From NCBI GenBank assembly GCA_013368325.1, contig JAACJK010000013.1, forward strand, positions 124,001 through 188,000: DNA of 64,000 nt, in the 5' to 3' direction. Below are positions 32,563 to 41,846 of this stretch, in pieces (positions within the stretch are counted from its first letter, which is position 1; each line of letters begins with the position of its first letter). The stretch is from Ephemerocybe angulata. Its lineage: Eukaryota; Basidiomycota; Agaricomycetes; Agaricales; Psathyrellaceae. Made by a program: the position numbers and the translations under genes. Under the pieces are notes generated by a model. It did no database searches and was not told the origin of the DNA. It was given only the letters and a program-made list of their open reading frames with translations.

Positions 32563-33714
32563 CCCAGTCAAAACGCGCTCCTAAGAGGCGAGAATATCGG
32601 ACAGTATCCGAGAAATTGCGAGGCTGGCCGAAATGTAGCGGCTTCTCGGAGTTGTAGCGAGTCTGCAGGAGATCGCCTTCGTTCTTGTCCGTCAGCTGCT
32701 TCTTAGATCAATGGCGACACCTGTCGCTATGTTGGCCTATGTGTCGTCTCGCGGGGCAGGCAACGCGTCGGCAGCGATGTGTCTGTCGGAGTTGCAAAGA
32801 GATGCGCGTGAACTTGGGCGACACGATGAACGCGTCGACCCTCTTCTTCTTCTACCATCTCCTCCTCTCCTGGTGCGATCATATCAATGCCCCGCCCTAT
32901 CCGTTTTCCGCCTTAACCACCACTGTGAGCTCCAGACGACTAGCTCTGAGTTGAATGAATAAGGTTGATGATAGTTGTGTTAGGATATTAGATGTGTGTG
33001 TTCCGAAGGAGGGGTTTTTGAGTAGGGTTCGTGGATGGATGGCATGGAATATCGGTACGATTTCCCTCTATATCCGTATCTGAACTCACAGTAGCCGCCT
33101 TGAGCAGGATATATCCGCGCAGTGCACTTGCGGATAGCTTCAAGACCGCATATATGCGCCCGGATGGTGTCTGCAGAGTACCAGAATGTATGTCCTCCCA
33201 CGTCCCCACGTTCCTCGAAGCTAGCACTCTTGTGCTCATGTATCTCAATAGTGTCCTGTCGAAACACTGCATCATCTCAGAGGTATGTCACGGCCTGTAC
33301 TACCTTCTACAACTGCCCCCAGGCTCCTAATTTCGCTTTCTATACAGGATACAGTCCATAATTTTGACGATGTTAACCTGCTTGGTATGTACTTTTACTC
33401 GTACGACCCTGTCCTGCCCTCGATGCCTCCTTGTGCTTTTGAATCGGCTCCCCTGCTCGCTTTTCCGTTGCATCTGTAGTGTCCTGTACTGGCTCCATCG
33501 TAATATCAGATATTTTCCGAAATTCTCGCATACGTTCGCAAGAAACGAATTCCCTGTCAAATACATCGAAAATCCGCTCGGTAGGTCTCCGAGCCAGATC
33601 GGAGCCCCTGCCAAAAATCTGAGAAATTCGGAGCATCGGAGTCTCCGACCAACTCGCTTATTCTCGCTTATTCTCGCCTATTCTCGCTCATTCTCGCTGC
33701 ACGTTTTGACTGGG
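32563..33714. mobile_element. 1.15-kb non-autonomous DNA transposon in an intron
   Basis: The termini are CCCAGTCAAAACG and its reverse complement. The 7-bp sequence GGTGAGT flanks both ends (32556-32562 and 33715-33721). Removing the element and one duplication leaves a normal 65-nt intron: GTGAGT at the start, CTAAC branch-like sequence, TATAG end. The right end carries about four tandem copies of ttctcgctta just inside the inverted repeat, and a related gcgagaata sits near the left end. Frames inside show no transposase. The superfamily is uncertain; 7-8-bp duplications and subterminal repeats are compatible with hAT-like elements. Confidence 0.8.
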
Positions 33715-34210
33715 GGTGAGTGCTAATGTTTTGTTCAAATTTAACAATGTACAGACAGTTCACTAACTTCACTATAGTACTGGGGCTGGGTCAAATATCG
33801 CTATCGGCAAATTCCAAAGAACAAATTTGAAGAAGCCAAAGCCGCAGCCACCCGCTGTCTCGACATCTGTCCCACAGATGTGATCCGTCGCTTCGTCAAT
33901 CGGTCTTGGAGGTTCTTGGATGCGTATCGGAAAGGGCTGACAGGGAAGGCAGCAGCATGGGTTGTGCGCAAGTATAAAGGGCACCGTACGATTTCTGACA
34001 CTGCCTTGGCTGAACTCGAGGCTGCTGGGCTTCGCCCTCGCTCTTAATTAGGTTAGCGCTTATGTATATTATGTGTTGTGAAGGGCCGAAATTTTCGCCA
34101 AACGCGAAAAGTCGTGGGAAAAACTTCGGAGTTGTGTTTTTTGACGTCTTTCGCAAATCTGATTATGATTCCGTCAAAAAAATTGGCTTTTCTACGACAC
34201 GTCTCGAGAT

Positions 34211-34243
34211 ATCAAAGTTGTCGTGTTTGCCTGTCCACGACTG
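34211..34243 (-). repeat. Right terminal inverted repeat, Tc1/mariner-like element
   Basis: Inverted partner of 18712-18744, followed directly by the TA target duplication. Confidence 0.9.
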
Positions 34244-34245
34244 TA

Positions 34246-35364
34246 GTTGGGTATTGAAAGTGTGCGACAGTAGGTACTGCTCTTTTGCTAAGGCTCTCCA
34301 CTTGACCCCGCGTCCCGTGGTCATTTCCCTCGCATGGCCCTGGTCGTCCAAAGCAGATCCGGAAAAGCGTTGAGGTCTCTGATCTCAGCAGCCGTTCAGG
34401 TTGAGCCGGCTCGCGAGCAAGCGCCGACAACATCAAAGGAGATGAAAGGCCGCTCGACGTCATATCGCGCTTACAATGATAAGAGTCGGTGCTGCTCTGA
34501 ATATCTCTAAGCAGCACAACCGAGGCGAAGGGTACAATGAAGGGTTATACGTAACGTTTTCGCTAACCTCTTGAACCAACACCCACATTCCCTGAGCCTT
34601 GGCCTTGCCTTGGCCACGAACGTTCTGGACGGCCACCCGTGGCACCGATGGGCGCCTGTTCCATGTGAATGGATAGTTACAGAACCGAGCATCATGAGAA
34701 GGTATCCTAAGAACCCGATTGTAGATCCAGGGGGAAACAAAACACGCCTCGAGTCGTACCGAACTTCCGTCGGTCTTTATGGTAAGTATACACAACAGGC
34801 TTCATTCCAGGCCTTCTTATCTTCTTTCAAAATGGGAGTTGACTCTAATGTTTGCTTCTTATCGTTGCTTACATTTCAGGGTACATGATAGTAAATGATA
34901 GTCGAAGGGCGCCTGCACATTGCTCCTTGCATTTGCCTTGCATGCATCTTCTCATCCGTGGTTCCATGACATGGATGGACCTATTTTTACACCGCTTGCG
35001 TTTCCTGCCGAACCTCCTCGAGACGAGCTGGTGCGCCAGGCTCTCCAAGCCGAATCTCGTACTATTGTTTTTTGTGCCCTAGGTCAGTACTTCAGTATGA
35101 GTCAGTATGCAGGCACAGTAAAGATAACGCGGGGAGCCAAAATTATGTCGCAAGGTTGTACCGGTGCGTCGGCACGGAGCGGATTTTCGCGGAAATAGCG
35201 CCGAAATGGGCATTCGGGTGGTTCATCTCGTGGCGCGTTCGTAGTTTCAGCCCGCTTTGTCTGACAACACATATGGCGAATAAAAACAGACTACATAGCG
35301 CAATTTCCATATCTTGCTCCTCGATCTCGTTCCTGCCACTGGACAGGCGTCCTGGCCTGTCAAT
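34246..35364. other. Unassigned sequence, possible gene remnant
   Basis: The right flank of the Tc1/mariner-like element. Short frames with protein-like composition occur, for example SSHPWFHDMDGPIFTPLAFP at about 34945-35005. They do not join into a gene and I recognise no family. The last 200 bases are the likely promoter of the alpha-arrestin gene. Confidence 0.4.
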
Positions 35365-38300
35365 ATGCCCTCCTCCTCTATACACAACGGCTCGGAACAC
35401 GATGGCGACAACCACTCTGAATACGAGCAGGGGCGGTTCTCGCTGTCCTCATCGGTAGGCACCAGCCTCAAGGACAAGGCCCACATCGACATCGTGCTCG
35501 ATACCCCATACCTCACCCTCAAAGGAACAGGCCCAGACGTCGAACCGACGAGGCTCAGCGGGAATGTCATCTTATACCTGGCAGAGGCCACCTCAATCAA
35601 GGAGATTACCCTCCAGTTCAGGGGCAAGGCTCGAATACCCGTTCCTGCAAACGAGTCGTGCGTAGCTATAATCTTCTGACTTGTTCTATGGCCTCATATC
35701 TAGCAGTCTCATCAACAACCAGACGGCGCTGACCTATATCATTTGCCACCACAACTGGTCATTCCTCGAAGGCTCGGCCAAGCATACCCGTACCCTCAAG
35801 GCAGGCCGCCATTTCTTCCCCTTCCACCTCGAAGTCGGTGGATCGTTACCCTCGAGTATATCCACACCCGTCCTCGGCGGGGCCTCTGTCGCCTACAAGC
35901 TTCGCGCGGTCGCGACCCGTCCCCTCCTGGCCCACAACCTCCAATCTATGATTTCAGTCCCTCTTATCCGATCGTTCACCCCAGAAGCTCTCGAATATCA
36001 GCAGACACTCGAGATCGAAAACACATGGCCGGAGAAGCTCATGTATTCGGTGGTCCTTCCTCAGAAGGCCTGGGGCACGGGGGACACTCTAGGGTCACTC
36101 GTGAAGTTGTGCCCGTTGTCAAAGGGCGTCGTGGTGGAGACCATCCTGATGAATCTACTCGAAATCACGAAAATATATGCTCGAAGTGGAAACCAAGACC
36201 ATTCTCGCGTCGTAGCGAGCTCACGACACGACTTCATCGAAGGTCGGCCTGTGCTGATCGAGGCAAACAAGCCTTGGCTTGTTATCGGGCAGTCAAGCCC
36301 TCTCATTACCCCCAGACAATCTCCTCCTGGATCTCATCCTACTTCCAGTTCCGTGTATTCGCCACCTGCAACGCGACCGCCTTCGCCCCCACTGGTGGGA
36401 CCGATGTCGGTTTCGTTGGAGACTTCAGAAACACCGCGCCCGCCCCGTCCCTCCACTCCTGATGTCATTTCCAGCGACATCATCACGGCTCTCTTCCTTC
36501 CGCTCCCTGATGAGTACGGGATTGTGCCATCGCATACGCTTGAACCCATCACAGTTACCCATCGCGTTCGATGGTCGATATACATTCGAAACCCCGACGC
36601 ACACGTCAGCGAGTTGCGCTGCTCTCTACCCATCACGATTCTCCACAAAGAGGTGTTGAACGAGGTCAGGAGTGTTACACGCACGATTCGGCGCACCGTA
36701 CTTGCCCCCGGGCTCGAAACAGCTGCCGCGGACACGGTTGACTCCCTTCTCGCGGGTGCAGAGGAGGAAGATCCTGTTGAGATGGAAGACCGCGAGCTCC
36801 CCAGCTACAATGCTCATGTGCGTGACCGAGTCGCGAACATGTACCTACCAGAGGCCGCGACGATGCGTATCACCAACCCATGGGTGGTGCATGGAACCTC
36901 ACCAGTTTCGCCGAACTTCTCGGAGCAGCAACAGACACCATTCCATTTGCCGGAAGATCAACCACCAGCACCCGCTGTGTTCAACACCCAGGACGCGATG
37001 AGCATAGCTTCCGGCCACGGTCCCTCCACATCCACACCAGCTCCATCGATCGCGTCGGTACCGAGCATGGCCTCCATTCCACCCATCCAGCCTGGCTTCT
37101 ATACCCCACCGCACTATGTCTCGCACGGTCCGGTTTCTCCTCCAGCTGGTCTGGCAGGTTCTGGTGCTCGAACCGCATCTGGTCCAACTTCTGGCTACAT
37201 CACGCCCGTCGAGGCTGCCGACCACATCATGCAGCACCTTCCTCATGCTCCCGGCAGTGGGGAGACCACGCCTCTTGACTGGATCAACTCGGAGCTGATG
37301 ATGAGTCTCAGCGAGGATCCCAGAACCAGGTTCGGACCTACCCACTGGCACGGGGTGCCCGATGGTACTGCGACTGGGAGCCGTGGACCAAGTAGACCTG
37401 GCAGTCCTGAGCGCCGACCGTCGAGCCGACCTATGTCTCCCGTCGATGGTGAACACCCGCATCGCGGAAAAGGACTTGGGGGCTTCTTCAAAGGCGCGAT
37501 GAAGGGGCTCACGAAGCATCACCACGGAGGTCATTCAGGCCAACACTTGCCCTGGAACACGCATGCTCACCATGCTGTACCCTCTGCCCATGTGAGTACG
37601 GCTCCTCACACCCCTCGACCCGTCCACGACGCTCGTCCGGCACTCTTCCCAAGCCGCTCGGGCCCCGCGCTCTCGCTCTCTGGCTTACACCACCCTCATC
37701 AGGCTCCACCAACCAACGAATCCCAGCCTCTCATCGCCCCCGTCCCGACGTTCGCATTTCAACCGCCCGTGTACCCCCGTTCGGGCCCAACCTCGAGAGC
37801 TTCATCGCCGTTCCACACAGGGCCGAGCTCTCACGGCCGTTCTTCGAGTGCCCACTACGGTAATGGTGGCGGTGGCGGCGTGCCAGGAAGCATATCCAGG
37901 ACATCGTCAAGCTCGGGGTTCCCGACCTCGCCTGCACTGTCGAGTTCGAGTAATGATGCGATGCTGCACCGTGCGTTTACGGAGGTTCCAGATTACTCGA
38001 TCGCGGCGAGAGGGTTCATTGGTGGTGTCCCTCCGCTGAGCAGCATGCGGGGCTTGCCGAGCTACGAGGAGAGTGCGCGGGAGTGTTTGAGGAGTAGGAG
38101 CAGTGAGATGGACCAGATGAGGACGGGGACGCCTGATGGGACGAGTTCGATGAGGGGAGGGACGAGTGGGGGCACGCCGTTTGGGAATGCGAGTAGTCAG
38201 AGGACGGTCGCGGGGGTGTCGAATCAGGATGATAGGAGGGTTGCGAGCGATGGGGATCTGGTACGGCGGTTCCAGAGCATGGGGATGGGGATGGCGAGTG

Positions 38301-38407
38301 CGCAGATGATGAGCCATTTGAGGGATGAGAGTGGAAGTGGGACGCCTAGTGGGGAAAGTAGTGAAGATGACCATGGGGGAATTCAGATTAGGAGGAGGGG
38401 TACGTGA
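35365..38407 (+). CDS. Alpha-arrestin (arrestin-related trafficking adaptor)
   Basis: Two exons (35365-35657, 35704-38407) give 998 aa. Alpha-arrestins link membrane transporters or receptors to Rsp5/Nedd4-type ubiquitin ligases and so control endocytosis. The arrestin N-domain begins HIDIVLDTPYLTLKGTGPDV and continues SGNVILYLAEATSIKEITLQFRG across the intron. The C-domain covers PEKLMYSVVLPQKAWGTGD to about residue 430 and is interrupted by a Ser/Pro-rich loop. Two PY-like WW-binding motifs are visible: ELPSYN (about residue 461) and GLPSYEES (about 880). The remaining 500 residues are Pro/Ser/His-rich and probably phosphorylated and disordered. I chose the ATG at 35365 (MPSSSIHNG); an upstream in-frame ATG at 35314 is possible. 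Confidence 0.85.
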
Positions 38408-38816
38408 CCGCTGATTCTGTGAGGAATGGGGAATCGTCAAGAGGTGGTTAGAAGTGTGGTTTGGAAATGGGACGCTATAGAATTTTAGAGGTTTCTTGGT
38501 TTCTTCTCGGGGATGCATCCGTTCGGTGTTGTATATAAACTGATAGAGGGCCGAAATGGCCAGTTGCAATGAGGTCGTCCACCTCTTTATCATAATCGCC
38601 ATTTAGGACATATATTTGCTTGTAATTTTTATCTGTATCTCAAATGTATCCCAATTCATTCCGTGGTTCAAAGGATCGAACGCGGAGGTCGCGATTTGGC
38701 CCTGTTTTTCTTTTGATCTTGAACGTTGATTGTGGACTATGACTCCCGGCTCTTGAACACGACCACAACCACAACCCATAGTTCTTTCCAGTGTTCCGCT
38801 GCCCGCTCTCTTCAAG

Positions 38817-40520
38817 ATGGTCCGAGAACGAGCCACGCCTCTCACGGAACTGCTGTATGGCAACGCCCCTCCCAACAGACTCGACCTCGCGATCATCCAA
38901 GATAGATCCAAGGCCATGGCCAAGAGGATAGTCGAACTTCGCAATGAACTCGAGAACCTTGAAGAACAACTTCACCTCCACACATGCGTCTTCTCCCCGG
39001 CGCGACGGATACCCACGGAAATCTTGACAATAATATTCGACGCCGTATCGATCGTGTCTCCGGATCCGTTTTTCGCCGATGAGGATTGGGAGCGAGATTT
39101 GGAAAGCTTGACAACAATTGCCCTCGTGTGCAAGCGATGGCGCGACGTAGCCTATAGCTCCGGCCATCTCTGGGCTGTACAAAAAGTGGATATCCCCACG
39201 TTAACTCAGAAGCAATGTGGGACACTCCTCCAGTGGTATGGGCGGTCGAAAGGCACGCCGAAAACGCTCAAGCTCGACACCCCGTATCGCGTAAGCACAA
39301 AGTGCGAATGCTACGAACAGACAGGAGGGATGCAACTCTGCTCGGACACCATACTGCAGAGGCTCCTAGCAGAAGGACCCCCGTTCTCTCGGATCTCAAT
39401 GGCGGACTTCACCCCGACCTGCTTCAAGAACATCGTGCGCTATATCAGATCCACTAACACCAATGCTACTACTACTAGCGCCGCTCAGCATTGGTGGGAC
39501 AAGATCCAAAGGCTCGGGCTTGATTTCCGTCATGGAAGTGGGAATGAAAACGACCCATACTGGCTGCAATCTCAACTTCCCGCGCAGTCGATCTTCACCA
39601 GCTTCCCCGACAGCCTCACCTCTTTGGCGCTTCACCTCCCCCGCCTGGAGGAGAAACCCCAACGCAAGTTTCTTGATATTCCAGCTGCGGTGCTGAGGAA
39701 GCTTACTACGTTGTCGCTCACATATCCTTGGGGTGGCCCCCAGTTCTTGACGGCTCTGCAGCACTGTACCAATGTCGAGATTCTGTCGCTCTGTCTCGGC
39801 GAAGATGTGGATTGTCAGTCGGCAAACTTGGGTGACCGGGTCAATGTCACATCCCTATCCCAGGATGGACATATCGTACTTCCGAAAGTCAAGTCACTGA
39901 CACTGAACATCATCGGCGCCAGCTCAGTGGTGAAACACCTCAACCTAATTCGTTTCCCGGGACTTCTCGAGTTCTACATCGAGAGCGAAGACGAGTACCA
40001 CAAACCTGAACCATACTCGACCATACTCGAAGCGATTGGTTTGTTCTCCCCGGACGCCCCTCAGGATCTCGCCTCCTTCAGTGTGGTAGGATCCATCAAG
40101 GCCAAAGAACTATATCACCTCCTCAGCTCAATTACCAGCCCCGTGACCCATCTCACCACGGACGCCTTCTTCGACCCCCGCGAGTTCCTGAAGCTTGCCC
40201 AAGGCGCCCACACGGGTACGCCGAATCTCCTACCGTCCCTCCAATACCTTGAAGTACGCAGCCTCACAGACTACTTTCACCTCGATTCCCTGTTCCTGTA
40301 CATCGAAAGCCGCCAGAAGCATGGCAAGCAGAAGGGCAAGGTCGTTATGAAGGCACCTTATGACCGTTTGAAACGGGTCATGTTGGAGATAACGTCGTCG
40401 GATACGGCTCTACAGAAAGCGTATTACAAGGAGTCGGCTACTTTGAAGATCCTGAGGGAGTCCTTCGGAATAAAGGTGGATAGGTTGTACGAGCCTGAGT
40501 TGGAGGAGTCAGATGTGTAG
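38817..40520 (+). CDS. F-box-like protein, paralogue 1
   Basis: A single exon of 567 aa. The N-terminus (ATPLTELLYGNAPPNRLDL) and a coiled-coil-like helix (KRIVELRNELENLEEQLHLH) precede the F-box: ARRIPTEILTIIFDAVS, then ALVCKRWRDVAYSSGHLWAV. The C-terminal 400 residues have irregular leucine-rich spacing (LTTLSLTYPWGGPQFLTAL, VEILSLCLG). This is the usual architecture of large Agaricomycete F-box families whose members are thought to select ubiquitylation targets. Close paralogues are at 58450 and 63064, and a fragment lies directly downstream. The target is unknown. Confidence 0.85.
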   Translation: MVRERATPLTELLYGNAPPNRLDLAIIQDRSKAMAKRIVELRNELENLEEQLHLHTCVFSPARRIPTEILTIIFDAVSIVSPDPFFADEDWERDLESLTTIALVCKRWRDVAYSSGHLWAVQKVDIPTLTQKQCGTLLQWYGRSKGTPKTLKLDTPYRVSTKCECYEQTGGMQLCSDTILQRLLAEGPPFSRISMADFTPTCFKNIVRYIRSTNTNATTTSAAQHWWDKIQRLGLDFRHGSGNENDPYWLQSQLPAQSIFTSFPDSLTSLALHLPRLEEKPQRKFLDIPAAVLRKLTTLSLTYPWGGPQFLTALQHCTNVEILSLCLGEDVDCQSANLGDRVNVTSLSQDGHIVLPKVKSLTLNIIGASSVVKHLNLIRFPGLLEFYIESEDEYHKPEPYSTILEAIGLFSPDAPQDLASFSVVGSIKAKELYHLLSSITSPVTHLTTDAFFDPREFLKLAQGAHTGTPNLLPSLQYLEVRSLTDYFHLDSLFLYIESRQKHGKQKGKVVMKAPYDRLKRVMLEITSSDTALQKAYYKESATLKILRESFGIKVDRLYEPELEESDV

Positions 40521-40554
40521 GATAGACTAAGTACTCCAAATATTTCGTCAGTCC

Positions 40555-40821
40555 GACCTCCAATCCCTCGAAGTACGCAACTTCCCATGCAAGTACCATC
40601 TCGATTCCCTGTTCCTGTACATCAAAAGCCGCCAGATGCATGGAAAGCAGAAGGGGAAGATCGTTATGAAGGCGCCTTTTGACCGTCTGAATCGGTTCAT
40701 GTTGAAGATACTGTAGTCAGCCATGGACCTGAAGAAGGCTTGTTATAAGGAATCCGCGACTCTGAAGGTCCTGAGGGAGACCTTTGGAATCAAGGTGGAT
40801 AGATGGGGTATCGGCATTTAA
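40555..40821 (+). pseudogene. Truncated 3' fragment of an F-box gene
   Basis: The frame SLEVRNFPCKYHLDSLFLYI to FGIKVDRWGI aligns with the last 90 or so codons of the F-box paralogues at 38817 and 58450. It is closer to the latter in places (EVRNFP, IKSRQ). An in-frame stop (TAG after LKIL, near 40715) breaks it, and no 5' part exists. About 35 bp separate it from the intact gene. It probably arose by unequal exchange between tandem copies. Confidence 0.85.
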
Positions 40822-41846
40822 TAGTTTTGTGGTGGTATACTTCGGTGGTTCTGAACTTCGAATACAGAGGTCATGAAAGATATGATTTGGCTATGATTTG
40901 GCCTTGTTTTTCTTGCTCAATTTTGATGTCGCTCAGGAAGCGCCCATGGGCCACGACGCGAAGCCTCCCCAACCCCACGGCATGCGCACTGTCATAGTTT
41001 TGCTGGACTAGTCCTAGAAGTGCAAGCTTGACTAGTGTCATACAACGAACTAGCATACAGGTGAGGAGGGCAGGAAAGGGGGCTTCCCTGGCCTATTATC
41101 CCCTAGAGCCACGCCCATATTCATTCGACCTGCCAATTTCCGGGTAGACACATGGTAGGGGTGAGTTTTCATCTGGGTTTCAGGCGCTGTAGAGTCGTGG
41201 ATCTCATCTAGTGGTTTAATTTCAGGGACCCACAATCGGTTAATCTGAGCACCTACAGGTGAACAGCCCAGAGATTCGACAGACTTCAATGGCATGGTAC
41301 CTGTCATGGACCACGTTGGACTAGAATTATCAAGCCTCTCTCAGCCTTAGTCTCGAGAACCAGCCTCTATGTGAGAAGAAGATCGTTCTCCGCAGAGTGT
41401 TCGACTGAGCCATTGCTCGGATTCTTCACCAGAATTGTCGGGAGAGGTCATATTAAGAGATATTAAAAGTATTCATGGGTATAAAAGGAGGGACTGTAGT
41501 TAGAACGAGGAGTAGGAGGTAGAGATATCGATGCGGCGCTACCGTGTTCCTGGGTCGATGCCGGCTGGCCGATATCAATATTTCAAACCCCGTCCCATCC
41601 TAGGACCTATTGTCTTGGCGTCAGGTACGTCCTCGACTATCTCAGCCTGCCCTCAGCCACGCAGCATACGAGCTTTCACCAGAAACAACATATATACAGA
41701 GGTGGGGGGACCCTGCACATCTCTTAGCTCTCTGAACTCGACTCTCACTCGACTATCATACATCCAACAACCCAGTGAGCAGGTGGGGCGCCTCCAAGGT
41801 TCAGCGGAGTATCCTTCTTAAAGCGACCCCCATTTGCGTAGACCTC
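40822..41846. other. Intergenic region with a TATA-like promoter
   Basis: The part near 40855-40930 (aggtcatgaaagatatgattt...ttggccttgtttttctt) resembles the sequence just upstream of the F-box genes, so it is probably a promoter remnant of a lost copy. A TATA-like tataaaagg lies at 41480-41488 and may serve the caspase-like gene that starts at 41847. No coding gene is supported. Confidence 0.45.

Larger units (their letters stand above)
19076..34047 (+). pseudogene. DDE transposase of the Tc1/mariner-like element, split by a KDZ insertion
   Basis: The exon parts are 19076-19502, 19558-20144 then 31073-31812, 31878-32556, and 33778-34047. If the KDZ element and one copy of its target duplication are skipped, the frame continues as DELD-ETVQRDG and the whole gene is 2703 nt, 900 aa, with no stops. 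The first 340 residues are basic and acidic low complexity. The catalytic core follows: D571 (AEFQDETCFH), D673 (WVFDQSTAH) and E810 (CELNPIEMYWGW). The FDQSxAH and ELNPIExxW motifs are Tc1/IS630-like, but the second and third acidic residues are 136 residues apart, much wider than the usual 34-35. A Cys-rich insert (KCSPVCPFENDGCC) fills that spacing. As it stands the gene cannot make a full protein. Confidence 0.82.
18712..34243 (+). mobile_element. Tc1/mariner-superfamily transposon, interrupted by two other elements
   Basis: The ends are 33-bp perfect terminal inverted repeats that start CAGTCGTGGACAGGC (18712-18744 and 34211-34243). Each is flanked by the dinucleotide TA (18710-18711 and 34244-34245), the target duplication expected of Tc1/mariner elements. 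Without its two insertions it would be about 3.4 kb and carries a single transposase gene. The KDZ element (20145-31064) and a 1.15-kb element (32563-33714) lie inside it. Perfect inverted repeats and an otherwise open transposase frame argue for a fairly young copy. Confidence 0.88.

Noticed and set aside
32685..32962. Frames inside the 1.15-kb element as a transposase fragment
   Set aside because: They are short, lack DDE or zinc-finger motifs and have no recognisable family.
36899..37534. A 211-aa minus-strand frame
   Set aside because: Shadow of the Pro/Ser-rich part of the alpha-arrestin gene.
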